DNA of 64,000 nucleotides. It comes from Symsagittifera roscoffensis (lineage: Eukaryota; Xenacoelomorpha; Acoela; Convolutidae). Position numbers and translations under genes: made by a program. The notes under the pieces are model-generated. The model made no database searches. It was not told the DNA's origin and saw nothing but the letters and a program-made list of their open reading frames with translations. Of this stretch, positions 1 to 11,652 are shown piece after piece. How positions within the stretch are numbered: the stretch's first letter is position 1; each line of letters begins with the position of its first letter. The stretch covers positions 6,897,624 to 6,961,623 of the forward strand of contig NC_087071.1 of NCBI RefSeq assembly GCF_963678635.1, in the 5' to 3' direction.

Positions 1-1684
1 TACCTCTACCAATCCTTGACTGCTTATCAATTTTATTCCATATCCTAATACGTTACGAAAAATATGCCCAAATCCTGTTTAGTGTTGCAATTCCAGTTCC
101 AACGTTCTAACTTCCTGAAGCTCTTAGTTAAGACAATATGGATAACTTCGCGAACCTTTCAAAAACTTATTGAAATTTAGAAAACAAAATCAAACAAATT
201 TTATACCGGTACATAGTTGCTTAGTTTGAGTTTGCACTTCCGTTTTCTGCTCGTAGTTTAGAAGGTAAACATTTTCTTTGTAATTCTTAATAATTGCAAA
301 AATTGTAGCAAAAACTTGCATCCGAACACTTGCATGATAATTTTCAAAAAATTTTGATTATTTGCACGCTAACATAGGTGTTATTTAGGGATATGATCAT
401 AATGGCAAACCTTGGCTTTTCAGAAATTTTTAGTTTCCCAAGTTCCTAAAACTTAAACAGAAACAATATGTCTCAAAAAATAAATTAAGTCGGAATGCGC
501 TTTGCGCATAACGTTTAACCGATCGCAGTGTTTTATCTTTAAAGCTCGAGGTTGTTTTCCGGTGTCTCATTGTATCGCCGTTTAAAATCATAGTATCAGC
601 GCTTGAATAGCGTGTCTAAGGAACCACATTTTTGCAAGCCGACTCAATATTTTCAATACCGAAAATATTGGTTTTCTTTATTAGAAAGGTTTTAGTATAC
701 CAGCTTTTTCTTAATCAGTACAAATTTGCGCACTAACTTGCTCCCTGAAATGACTCTAAGCATTATATTGCCTTTCTATATCAAAGTATTATTTTACGAG
801 TAGAATAAAATATAAAGGATTATAGTTTAGATATTCTGCTTGAAAACACAGTAAAAACCAGTAAAAAGTAAGAAATCAGTAAACAAAGGCCCAAGAGTTC
901 GTCACAAAATATGGATATTTCAAAACAGTACAAAAGGGAAGGCAGGGTAGGCAGGGGGTGGAAACCCTGAAAAAAAGGCGTTCGCAATCCCCCCCCCCCC
1001 CCCCCTTAATCGGTCCTTGCAGTAAATAGTAATAAGTAAACCGTAAACAGTGTGTAAAAAAAACCAATTGAAAAGCACACAAAACAAAACAAAATGATAC
1101 GAAATGAAGCGATGACGCTTTTTGATTAAAAATTGATTATAATCGATTAAAAAGGACTATAATAAAATAGTATAATAGACAATAAAATTTCAGAAACAAA
1201 TTTTTCAAAAATTTTTGATAATAATCGATTCTAATCGATTGAATTGGGTGTTTTTTTGTTTCGAAAAATAGTAACTTTATAATCCGTTTTAAATCGCTTA
1301 TATACTTTTTTTTTCTATAATTTATTGAGACTGACAATAAAAAATTTTATAATATGTTTTTTTCTCTTTTTACTGAGTGCGGGTTGGTTCTTCTCTTATG
1401 TTTTTCTTTCGCTACCTCCATAATCTCGCCAGAGTGCATGTCAAAAACTGACAGTCAATCAAATTAGGACAGGTTACTGCCATATCAATCGTAGACATAA
1501 CCATTTGAGAACAATTCGAGACATTTTTCAACAAAACCTTAAGGGTACGAAAAATTTTGGCCGACTTTTGTCGTTAAACAAGTGTTTACCATGTATTAAG
1601 ATGGTACGAAAAACTATGACGCGGAGTGTAAGTAAATTGGGTCGAAAGTTGGCAATGATATTGTCTACATGCCTAAGCAGGTGT
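1..1684. other. Intergenic AT-rich DNA, no gene seen
   Basis: I find no reading frame with recognisable protein features. The stretch contains a run of 17 C residues at 989-1005 and, around 1,130-1,240, clustered copies of ATCGATTATAATCGATT-like sequence, a degenerate simple repeat that returns at 20,220-20,780. Short open frames here look random. Confidence 0.6.
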
Positions 1685-2100
1685 TGATTTAGGATTTTCT
1701 CAAAGGGGAGTGGGTTATCAAAGAAATTCGAAAGCACTGCCCGGGTCGAGTTCCCAGACTCATGGTCAGACTTTAAGGGTCGCGCCACATCCGGATTTAG
1801 ACCCAAATTGCATAGTCGCCCAGAGAGTCTGAGTCTGGAAAGTCTGGACATGAGTCGCGCCGTGGGCCGTGAAAGTCTGAACATACCAAAATTTGGTCAA
1901 CCTCGACACGTTTTGGCCAAACTTTCTGAACCGCCTACAAACTTTTGAAAAAACAGGCCAAAAATGCGTTTTTAGGCACCTTTTGAAAAACGTTGACGTT
2001 TTGAAAAGTTTTACGGTCCGTCAACCAAAACTCGATTTCCCAAAATAGTACAAGGTGAACCCTTTGGGTCGATAGGGGGCCCAACTCCGCTCCTGTGCCT
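1685..2100. repeat. Possible MITE-like element
   Basis: The left edge (TTTAGGATTTTCTCAAAGGGG, near 1,690) resembles a second sequence at 15,391-15,420. The right edge (GGGGGCCCAACTCCGCTCCTG, 2,075-2,095) read on the other strand begins with a similar AGGAGCGGA, so the ends look like imperfect terminal inverted repeats. The interior is unusually GC-rich for this window and has no ORF. No target-site duplication could be confirmed. Confidence 0.3.
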
Positions 2101-2589
2101 ATGTTATTTTACTTGAAATTGAAAACTGACAAATTGTATTCTCTTTTATTCATTTTTTCTCCGACGACGATTGTTTATCAATTGAACTGATCTAGCTCTC
2201 TCATATTTGAAACAACATTCTTTACAAATCAAGCTAATCACTAAAGCACACAAAACAATATTTAACACCAATGAAATCAAAGTGAGTTTAATTTTGTCAA
2301 ATTTTTCGTTGTAATTTAAACTGACAATGATGATTGATAACTGAAGCATAGAGTAATGAGCAATTCGGCACACATCCTTTTAAAAATTTTGGGGTTTTTT
2401 GAAGACTTCAATCCACAAAGAGCCTAATAGGAATAGTTACACCAATGAAAAATTAAACCATAGTTGAATTTTGCGATTGCTAACAACTTCCCAATTTTTG
2501 AATGAGGAGCATGAATAATTTAGGATGTTTCGAACTTCAAAATTAAAGTTCCTTCGTTTAAAACGACCCGAAAAATATACTTGTTATTT

Positions 2590-3514
2590 AACCGGTTTGA
2601 CCTCCATGCACCGAAAATGTTTATCATACAATTCCATAAAACAAAAATAATTATCATACAATTCCATATACCAAGTGTATGGAGAAAATGCTTGTCATAC
2701 AATTTGCATACATTTTCGAAAAACAATAAAAAAAAATTAAACCATGTCTGCCGCTTTTTGAGCACAGTTGAACAGACTGGTGGCAAAAAAAACTGATTTG
2801 AAATTTTTTTTTGAAAAAAATGCTTACCATACAATTTCCATGTACGACACAAAAAGTTGAATTTTTTGACAGTTATTTGGAGAAATTGCCCCGAAATTCT
2901 TTTGTTTTTTTCCAACCGCAAACCGAATTTTGTACGCAAACAATCATTTTCCTAAAAAAAAAATTTTGCATGCGGAGTTTAAATTTTTGGTGTGCATAAC
3001 GTAGTCCTGGATACGATAATGTTGGCTTTTTTCTTTTCACATATTTTTTTCTTCAAAAACGCCGCTGAAAAATCCTATTTCTTTTGTATGACGTGTTTAT
3101 GTATGCCTTGATCAATGTCTGATAATATAAAAGATCGAAAATTTAAAAAAAAAATCATCAATGAAAATTTTTGCCAAAAATTAAAAATGTTACTCTTATT
3201 ATATCATTTTTGAAAGACAGCTTGAAGACAATTCAGGACCGTCCAACTTTTTGTGCTTTGAGTAACAAGGTCTTTGTCACTCGTCTTTGTTCGAAAACTC
3301 TACCAAAAATTTGTCAGAAAAGAAATTTAGCAACAAAAAACAACTTTTTGGCTTATGGAGAAAACACATAACATACAATTTCCATTTATGGGAAAATGTT
3401 TATCATAGAATTTTAATACAATTTTCTGTACGTAAGGAATTGTATAAAGTTGCATGAAAATAAATTTCCCATTTATGAGAATTGTATGATAAGCATTTTT
3501 GGTCAACCCGGGTA
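2590..3514. mobile_element. Non-autonomous inverted-repeat element (about 0.9 kb)
   Basis: The left end ACCGGTTTGACC (2,591-2,602) is matched at the right end by the reverse complement of GGTCAACCCGGGT (3,501-3,513). The sub-terminal sequence continues the symmetry: TTATCATACAATTCCAT on the left, and GAATTGTATGATAAGC on the right in reverse. The motif CATACAATT(T)CCAT recurs several times inside. No transposase-like ORF is visible, so this is probably a MITE-type derivative of a DNA transposon. Confidence 0.45.
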
Positions 3515-3784
3515 AGCAAATCGACCAAACTGCTCGATTTTGATTGGTTGAATTTATATGTTAAGAAATAATAAGGCCTTTTATTTGCTTTTCTTTGTGC
3601 TAGTATCTAGATAAAGCATCTGTAAGATAACAGAAAAAACTGAAGAAAGTTTTGTAAAAACCGAATCTATAATATTCTTAAATTTTTGTTCCAGGCAATA
3701 AATCCACATTTTCCAGTAGATCTTTCGATAATAGAGAAAAAACAATCGTTTTAATTTGTGCAAATGAATTAGATTCACATTTAA

Positions 3785-4303
3785 ACAAGACTGCTCGTAT
3801 CAGGGCAAAGCCCTGAATATTCCGGTTGACTTTTAAGATCTAAAAATAACATGAAAAAAAATTAAATGTAATAATATTAAAATCCAACATATATATTTTT
3901 TAAATGTGAGATTTTTTGCTAAAACATCCCTCACACACCATATTAACTACCAACTGATAGATTTTGATCCTATTAACAAATCAATTACGGCAAGTAAGCT
4001 TCCTTGAAGCAATTTGGAACGATTTCTAAGACGGATCAAATCTCGCTTACGCGTAAATAGCGCGAAATATCTCGCGCGTCAATTGTCCCAAATTGGTCAA
4101 AATGGCAATCTGTAAACCCCAATAACCTTAGAGAGATTTCACAGGTAAAATACTTTTCAAATTTTATGATAGAACAACAGTAACTTTTGAATGATTTAAA
4201 AAAATGTCGTCAAAAATGGCTAGTTAAAAAGTCGAAGTTTGTCTGAAGAAAAAAAACCACCCCGAGCACAAGTATTCCGTTACTTTTGTTACGGAAGTCG
4301 GTA
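3785..4303. repeat. Dispersed repeat, copy 1 (about 520 bp)
   Basis: This stretch is homologous, in the same orientation, to 21,281-21,807. Shared blocks include the left edge GACTGCTCGTATCAGGGC, a perfect small hairpin (AGGGC-AA-GCCCT), a central CGCTTACGCG/AATAGCG block, and the right edge ending ATTCCGTTAC...GTCGG. It has no coding capacity. It may be a short non-autonomous transposon or a fragment of one. Confidence 0.6.
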
Positions 4304-5800
4304 CAAAAATAGATGCGAAGCATTCTACCTTCTGCGATAAAAAGCAAATTGTTTTTTTTTAAACCTCTCAAGATAATTTAATAAAGTTTATATCAAGTTT
4401 TGCCTTTGAAACTCATTCATTTTTAGGATGTCACGTCAACAAAAACAAAGACAGCCAACAAGTATGCAAATTTTACGAAGCGTTATTCAAAGCAAAATAT
4501 AAGAAGGAGCCGAAAAAAAAACTATCCCGAAAATCTTCTATGGAGAGTTTTAAGAATTTGAATGGAAAAATAGTATTAACCTCAACCAACGAATAAAAAA
4601 AAGTTTTGAATCGAAAACAGTTTAAATTTCAAACCTGCTCAAATTGTTTCTGCATTAGATCAGAATCTTCGAACTACCGAAAAAACATGGTTGCAAGAGA
4701 CACTTGCTCTCGCAGCGTTAGGAAAGTGTTAGGAAACCTTAAGTCAAATAGCGAAAAGCTAAAAATGAGCGCTGTGAACAATTTGCACGATGTTTTCCTC
4801 AAAATTACGTACGATCTATATGGGTGATAGTTATCTACGCTGACTTTATTTTATCAAATAATTTAGCATGAAAAGAAAAGACACAATGCAAAAAACGACT
4901 TAGCTCAACTTAAGGCCGCTCCATTTTCGTTTGTTTTATTTAGGCTTGATTCACATTTTACTGTTTCTAGTAGTTAAAAATCTTTTTAGGTTGATTAAAA
5001 ATGTCAAAATGATTATCAATATCAATGGTTGTCAGAACTTTGATTTAAAAGTGCCGAACATTTAAAAATTGCAAAGTAGCTACATATTCGGGTGTGTTTT
5101 AGTTTTTTCTCTTGTTTATTTTTTAGTTTCCATGAAAAATGAAGTACCACAAAAAATCATCGAATTGGGACGAGTGATATTTAATTTTATAGCCCAATCA
5201 GTCGTGACTCGAAAGAGAAATACTCGTTTGAAATATTTGGTTTTTTGTCTAATTGCAATCCAATAATGACAGCGAGCAGGCGTACAATGGGTTATTTTTT
5301 ATTTATATAAGCAGTAACATCTTAGTTTTACTAGCGTAAAAAAAAACAATTAAGAAAATTAGCAAAAGCTAACAAAAAAAAATGAAAAAATTTGAAATTA
5401 TTTTAGATGAATTTTTGAAAAAAGCTTTTAGTAGGATTTTTTTTTCGTTTTTCCAGTTTTCAAAAAAAAAATTCCAGCTGACCCGTTTTAGTATGCTTGT
5501 TGGCACAGTAACAGGCTATCCTAGTTTAAATTTAATTTTTTTTGCATGTGGATCTTGAAAATCAAAGATTGTATGTTTTCAACATTAATTTTAAGCGATT
5601 AATAACCATCCGAGAGGTTTATTTAATCACCGCATTACGAAGCAAAACTGTGCACTGGATAGGCGCACAATTTTGTGTCTGTAAGTTCCTGTATTTCAGT
5701 GACAAGTCATTAAACATGTTTCATATTATAAATGGGTTCCACCAACAAAATTTCCGTGGGTTCAGTCTACAAATACGTGTAACGTAATTTTTTTATTTAT
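4304..5800. other. Intergenic DNA, no gene seen
   Basis: AT-rich sequence with short open frames that show no family motif. Nothing supports a gene. Confidence 0.5.
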
Positions 5801-6012
5801 AAAAACCTTACGAATCACACCACACGGTGTAACAAAAATTACACCTTTTGAGGAGCATATGGGTAGAAAACCAGTCACCCCTCATCCAAACATAGCAATG
5901 ACTAGTTCGCCTGACAATTTAACCTGGAAAAGTGCAAAACACACATGTTTAAATTGAAAGAAATTTTCAAAGCCGCCCCTACCAGCAGAGATCATGCATG
6001 ATCTTCAACTAT
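5801..6012 (+). pseudogene. Integrase C-terminal relic (solo 3' piece of element 2)
   Basis: Translated on the plus strand, this stretch matches the integrase tail found intact in element 2 at 14,185-14,395: a TPFE(A)HMGRKP motif, then NLxWxSAKHxCL and PPLPAEIMHDLQ. The tail is interrupted by a stop after the conserved Cys-Leu. It lies upstream of the element-2 primer-binding site. It is therefore the remnant of another copy, or of a former tandem unit, joined to the LTR region. Confidence 0.65.
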
Positions 6013-6559
6013 GGTAGTAGGATAAGGTAAAATTTGTCGGCACATTAGTTTTGTTGCGGATTCTTTAAAGGGCGAATAAAGGTAGTTGTTCCGTATTCGG
6101 CGAATGTAAGAAGATTCCGTAAAAGTAGGTGGACTCCGCGAGTTTATGCGGGTTCCGCTAACAATTTGTGGTTTCCAACTACAGTTGCAGATTCCATAAC
6201 AGCTTACGAGCGATTCCACAAAACGTTTATGGAGCATATTCTTTTTGTTCATGGATTCCCAATAACTTTTTGCAGATTCCACAAGGTTGCTTGGTTTTGG
6301 AGAAATTGTCATCCGGCATGGATCGGTAAACTTATCATTTATGATGTGTATACTTTTGTTTGAACTCATCATGTAAACTATTGTGCTATTTGATCAGTTT
6401 AACTTGTTAGGCACTAGGCCTGTGTTGATCATGAGCAGTAGCTCAGTTGTCAATAAACGTTTCTAAGAAACACTCGTTTTATCACGCTTACGTTAGAGCT
6501 CTCGTTTATCTATCCGCTTGGATTCAATAATTAATACGACCATCCGTAGAAGTATCACA
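6013..6559 (+). repeat. 3' UTR-like repeat and putative 5' LTR remnant of element 2
   Basis: The first 350 bases match the sequence downstream of each integrase tail in element 2 (11,215; 12,656; 14,381), including the GCGGATTCCGC-like blocks. The last 150 bases carry a polyadenylation-like CAATAAACG (6,452) and end TATCACA directly before TGGCGCGGTCAG, as an LTR 3' edge next to a primer-binding site would. I could not find the matching 3' LTR, so the left LTR boundary is not defined. Confidence 0.4.
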
Positions 6560-6577
6560 TGGCGCGGTCAGCAAGAT
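6560..6577 (+). promoter_or_regulatory. Putative primer-binding site of element 2
   Basis: TGGCGCGGTCAGCAAGAT begins with TGG, the complement of a tRNA 3' CCA end. It follows a TATCACA sequence that looks like an LTR 3' edge, and the gag-like frame starts about 100 bases downstream. The tRNA was not identified. Confidence 0.4.
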
Positions 6578-6669
6578 ATTCGAAAATCGTGCTGAACATT
6601 AATCCTTTTCGGATGAAGGTTTCAGCTGAACCACCATTAGGGTGGTCATAATGGGCAGCAATACTTGAG

Positions 6670-7590
6670 ATGGCGTTATTCGCGAAAGACGAAATTGAAG
6701 TACGAAACTTGCTGAGAATTAAACTGCCACCAGTTGAACCCCCAGAACTTATTTATGAAGTCGAAATAACGGATGAGAGGGAAGCGCAGAAGAAAAACCG
6801 GGACGTTAGAAACCAGGAGAAGCGAGTCGGTTGGGAAGCCCGGGAAAAAGCCCGGGAAAAAGGAGTGTTATGTGATTCAATTTGTTGCGATGAGGCCGAT
6901 GCGAAAATCCGCAGTTGTCTTTTTCTATGTAAGGCTGCCGAGGGACAACGACAGGTGCGACAAAAGAGACCAAGCCTCGATTTACACGCCGTTACCACAA
7001 AAAAACTTCATGAGGACTCTAGAAGAGGTTTCTGTGACAACCAGAACCTTAGCCTTTGAGAGGTACAACATCATCTGCAGAAAACCGAAGAAAACAGAAA
7101 ACCTTGAACAATTCCCCCAGATCTAGACTTAGCCTCGAGTGCCGATTGGCGAGATCGGAAGAAGTTTGCGGAAGATCTTTTAGCTGCAACTCAAAGCCTT
7201 CAAGATGCGTATGAATGTGCAGTTCGTTGAGGAGAACGTATTGAACTTAGTCGAACAATGAAATTAAATTCAATCGGAGGACAAAAAACAATGACGATAA
7301 AACAGGAACTAATGCACTACAACAGCACATGTGATCGTTATAATTATAACAGAAGTCAAAGTTTCCAGAGAGGTCGGGGTGGATTTTGCGGTAGACTTTA
7401 TTCACGAGGGACGAAAAATACAAGAGCCCAAAAATCACGGAATACGAACTTTAAAACACAAAAGCAAGGTTACGGCAATCATTTTGGTCAAAACTGCTTA
7501 TAATCGTGCCCAGCGAAGGATAAAATTTGCTCACAAAGCGCCAAGCCGGCCATTTTGCGAAAGTACTTTGATCTACAAACGTTAATTTCA
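6670..7590 (+). pseudogene. Gag relic of element 2
   Basis: This is a broken Gag region. A 129-codon frame opens at 6,670 and is rich in Glu, Lys and Arg. A +1/-1 shifted frame continues to 7,126, and further fragments run from 7,258 with RG/RGG-like and Lys/Asn-rich sequence typical of the nucleocapsid end of Gag. At about 7,510-7,575 a zinc-knuckle-like segment (a Cys, then a Gly-His-Phe-Ala-Lys block) can be read by combining frames, but not all Cys/His positions survive. Several frameshifts and stops separate the parts, so no functional Gag can be made. Confidence 0.55.
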
Positions 7591-7799
7591 TGGGGGACCG
7601 AAATGATGATCAAAAAGAGGAAATCGAAACTGATAGTCAAGAAAACGATAACGACCCAGTCGCATTCGCAGAATAAACATCCAAAAACGGCCGGTAAGAC
7701 TACCAAGTCGATAAATGTTCAGTCAAGGCAGTCTCAGAGCCAATCGAAATATACAATGCAGCATTCGAAATTTAAAATTTCAACTTGTCGGAAGATGAT

Positions 7800-8200
7800 C
7801 TAAACGGACATGTTTTAAAATTAAAAACTAAAACAGAAGAATTGTTCGCTATCGCTGACTCCGAGATAACTTCATTTATAAACAAAAACATAGCTAGGTG
7901 ATTACAAAAAAACGACAAGTCAGCATTATTCAAATGTATCCAATCGGAAGACGACGCCATAAATCTAGCGTGCTACATTGGTGGAACAATAATTCCAAAG
8001 GAAAGATTAATTATAACAGTCAAATCGGGAAGTTGGAAGATATAAGCAGCAACCTTCAGCATTGTTGATGATCAAAAAGCAACTACAATAGTTAGAAATG
8101 TACTACCACAAATCGGGATAAAACTAATTCAAGAAAAACAAAAACGAAATAACGCGCTGAGTATACATGAACCGGAAGAATGAAACCCTGTATGGAAACA
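7800..8200 (+). pseudogene. Protease region relic of element 2
   Basis: Between the zinc-knuckle relic and the RT there is an interrupted frame of the length expected for the aspartic protease. Near 7,850 an Ala-Asp-Ser sequence stands where the family has Asp-Ser/Thr-Gly, so the catalytic triplet is degraded. Stops at about 7,900, 8,044 and 8,183 break the frame. The assignment rests mainly on position in the gag-PR-RT order. Confidence 0.35.
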
Positions 8201-8905
8201 ATGGTTTAGAGATAAGTTTCAAAAACAATGTGTACGCATTGGGAAAATGAAAAACCGTTTTCAACAAAAAGTACGCCGCATTCCGGTGCACTTACATGAA
8301 CGGGTCAAATCAGAACTCAACAACAGTCAAAATATATGACCAAATTAGATAAATGTTTGGATCGACAATTCATTAGCCCAATCGTGATAACTGTAAAAAG
8401 GACCAAACAGTCAAACAGTCATAAGAACAAGTATCAGATGCCGAAAATAGACCTGCTCTTGGAGAATATCGCACAAGTTGTCAAATCGGAAAAATCGCAG
8501 CAAATGCTAATCTCAACGTTGGATTTGCGGTACGCGTACTCACAAGTCCCGTTGGATAAATCAATCAGAGAACAATGTATTTCAGCATCATTGGAGGTAA
8601 CGCCATCAGAACTTCAAACAGGATTTGTCGGTCTCACTGACATGCCGGCTGAACTCGAAAAGGCAATTGACTTAACGCTTACCAATTGTACGAATACTAA
8701 CGCGTATCTGTATGATAAACTGATAGTAACAAAATGTTCAACCGAGCTTTATCGACAGACTTTTCTGACAAAACTAGATGTGGAAAACCTCGCAATATCT
8801 TTGGACAAGTGTAAGTTTATGTGCAAGCAAGTTGAGTGGTTAGGTTACGCCATCAACAGTGAGAGAACTCAACCACTCATAAAAACAAAGGCTATTCAAA
8901 AATAA
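8201..8905 (+). pseudogene. Ty3/gypsy reverse transcriptase relic
   Basis: This is the best preserved part of element 2. From 8,336 to 8,905 one 189-codon frame is open. It contains STLDLRYAYSQVPLD (RT block with a catalytic Asp), a GFVGLTDMPAE block matching the family's fingers/palm GLxxxPAEF, a YLYDKLIVTK sequence where an intact RT has YxDD, and LDKCKFMCKQVEWLGY, the typical 'KCxFxxxxVxFLGY' thumb entry. The YxDD box is damaged (the first catalytic Asp is replaced), so it cannot function. Sequence upstream of 8,336, in a broken frame, adds the usual linker between protease and RT. Confidence 0.85.
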
Positions 8906-9019
8906 TCACCACCAAAATCTTTTATACAATCAAAAAGGTGTATGTGTTCTATACATCTTCTCACACGATACATTCCCAAATTAGCACAAGCTGCGGCTGC
9001 TTTATGCACCCTGCTAATA

Positions 9020-9560
9020 AACAGAGAAAAACAAAACAATTTTTTGGAAACCGGAACACATTACAGCGCTCAGTAACATCATAAAGTTTGTTTCTGAGAC
9101 AACTCAAATTAAGCATTCAGACCTACACTTATATACTCGTGCAATTTGCGATGCTTCTACGTCAGGTTTAGAGCCCCCATTAGAACAATTTTCACCCGAA
9201 AGATGGGTGGCCATAGCTTATGCCTCACATTTCCTAAATTGACTTGAGAAAAAAACCTCAGTTAATGAACTGAAATTGCTCGGGGTAGTTTGGGCCATCG
9301 AACATTTTACATAATATCTACATGGAAAACACTTTATTGTCATCACAGACGACCAAGCTTTGATCAGCGCTTCAAGCGCAGGCGAAAAAAAAACAAAAAC
9401 TAGCCTTAAATGTAAAGAATAAATGTAAAGGTGAGTAGATTAACACGCTGGGTTGACCGGCTAATCCCATTTCACTTCAACATCAAACATCTGACGGGGA
9501 AAAAAACGGGGTTAATAAACTACTTGTCAAGAAATCCAGTTGGATTTGCGATACCCCCAA
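9020..9560 (+). pseudogene. RNase H and connection relic of element 2
   Basis: Frame fragments read CDAST (RNase H first Asp), VNELKLLGVVWAIEHF (region of the catalytic Glu) and FIVITDDQALI (Asp). They are followed by an LTRWVDRLIPF / LTGKKTGLINYLSRNP sequence, the usual end of Ty3/gypsy RNase H. Single-base stops and frameshifts occur at about 9,240, 9,312 and 9,370-9,440. Motif order agrees with the RT just upstream. Confidence 0.75.
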
Positions 9561-10207
9561 GGAAGTCGTAGTAGCATCCATTAATGCACACATAAACAAT
9601 CTCGAGTTGATTGACAATGTAGTACTTAACAACTTAGCCAATCAAAACGAAGCACCATGTCAGATGATCAAAAAGCGCACGGAAAACCAAGGGTTATTGA
9701 ATAGCTTTTCAAACGCTCAATTAACGTTTCAAAATTCCACACATTCCGTAAGCGGTCAATCTAAATTTCTCAAACAAAATCGGTTCTGCTCAAATCTACC
9801 TCAAACTCAGTCCGCTCAGTTTCATTTTTTTCAAACACTCAGCCATTAATACGAAATTCAAAAGCTTGGTCAACACAGTCAAGCAAGTCATGACGATGAG
9901 CCAAAAATTGGCAGTGAAGAAATTAAAGGCGATTTTATCTCAGCGGAAAAAAACAATGTTGAAGACACGAGGCAGAAAAAATCATCATTACATAGGCAAG
10001 GTTACCCTGACCGAGAAGAAAGTCTGTCAGACCCACGGTGGCACATACTACCACAAACACCTGAAAACTAGTTACACCGCCCTCGTCAACCTCAAATGTG
10101 AAAGATGCGCGGGTATTCCTCTCCTCAAAGTCAAAACGAACACAATTTCCCAAAGATTGTGTTTAGTGACGATCCAATCACTACCAAAGTAATATTGGTC
10201 GGGAAAC
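9561..10207 (+). pseudogene. RNase H to integrase linker relic
   Basis: Fragmentary frames (9,607-9,849; 9,866-10,192) rich in Asn, Gln, Ser and Lys lie between RNase H and integrase. No domain is recognised. By position they are the long linker of this lineage's Pol, broken by frameshifts. Confidence 0.45.
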
Positions 10208-11652
10208 GTGTATCAGCAACTCTAAAGATAACGGCAACACGCGCAGAACAAACTGAGAAAATTGGAACAGTATCGTCCACTCAAATGGACTTATCCACAA
10301 ATTATCAAGAACCAAAAGAATATTGTGTCAGCCGCGTGAATCCCTATAGTTGTACTCAAGAAGAGCGTGCCCCGAGCGTGAAACCAGCAAACATGACAAA
10401 CACCCACAAATTCAACTCGTGGCCAGCCATCACATCATAACAGAAGGGATTGTTGTCACAATCGAACAAAGTACGAACACAGAGTCGGTTGAGGACTCAC
10501 CATTGTTTCGTCAGAAAATGCAGAAAGTACTTGGGGTTCGCTTCATCGCTGCGCCATAAAGATGGACAGAAACCTACAACTTCTAATAAATTTTGTGAAA
10601 AAACGAGATTGGGAGGGCATCAAAACATCATACGGACAATATACATGACCGTCTTAAAGTCACAGAAGATTGCTTTTTAATCGGTGAGAGAATTGTGATA
10701 CCAACACACCCACGACAATCAGTCCTTGATAGTCTTCATCTGACTCACCCGGGATTGGCCACCATGTTGTACCTGTGTCAGCATTTTTGGTTTTCTCACC
10801 TTCATTGGTCAATAATTCAAAAGATTCAAAGTTGCAAACACTGTCTGGAACAAAATAGAACCCACAAACCAATAATAGGGAAAAACATTCTTTCCAAATG
10901 GAACCGGTAGTAGAACCTAATGAAAAAGTGCAGTTATAATTCGCTAATATTATAAAAATTTTACGGATCACACTACTCGGTGTAACAAAAATTGCAGTTA
11001 TTTTCAGCTAAAATTATAAAAACTTTACGTATCATACCACTCGGTGTTATGTGTGTTAAAATTACACCTTTTGAGGCACATATGGGTAGAAAACCAATTA
11101 CCCCTCTTCCAAAAATAGCAACGACCTGTTCGCCTGACAATTTAAACTGGGAAAGTACAAAGCACGCATGTTTAGATCGGACGAACCTTTCAAAGCCGCC
11201 CCTACAAGCAGAGATCATGCATGATCTTCAACTATGGTAGTAGGATAAGGTAAAACTTATCGGCACACTAGTTTTGTTGCGGATTCATTAAAGAGCTAAT
11301 AAATGTAATTGTTTCGTACTCCGCAAACGTAAGCGGATTTTGTAAAAGTATGTGGATTCCGCAAACATATGCGGGCTCCGCCGCTAACCACTTGCTGTTT
11401 CCAATTACAGTGGCAGATTCGACAACAACTTACGGCCGATTACAAAAAACATTTACAAAGTACTTGTTGTTTTGTGTTCATGAAATTCAAATTATTTGTT
11501 GCAGCTGTGTGGCAATTTTGAGCAATAAATTGTTTAAGCTTTTTGCCGGTGGAATCCAAAGCGGCAAAAAAAACAAAGAAAAATAATCATGTTGCGGATT
11601 CCGCGACAAATCTGATTTTGGCTTGTTGCAGTATCCGCCTAGAACTCCCAAC
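10208..11652 (+). repeat. Tandem triplication unit 1: integrase/3' end of element 2
   Basis: First of three tandem units with a period of about 1.44 kb. Each unit runs from the RNase H-integrase linker through the integrase zinc-binding region, the integrase tail and the 3' UTR to the sequence CCTAGAACTCCCAACATG. Motifs seen here are LTHPGLATMLYLCQHFW and CKHCLEQ (His-His...Cys-Cys type zinc-binding domain) and TPFEAHMGRKP (integrase tail). The catalytic core is missing: the sequence jumps at about 10,935 from a GTGCAGTTAT...TTCGC block straight to the TTATAAAAA...CGGTGTAAC block, with a partial repeat of the junction. Confidence 0.8.

Noticed and set aside
1505-1884. Arg-rich ORFs at 1,505-1,884 as genes
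   Set aside because: Overlapping frames on both strands in a GC-rich repeat (possible MITE); no motif.
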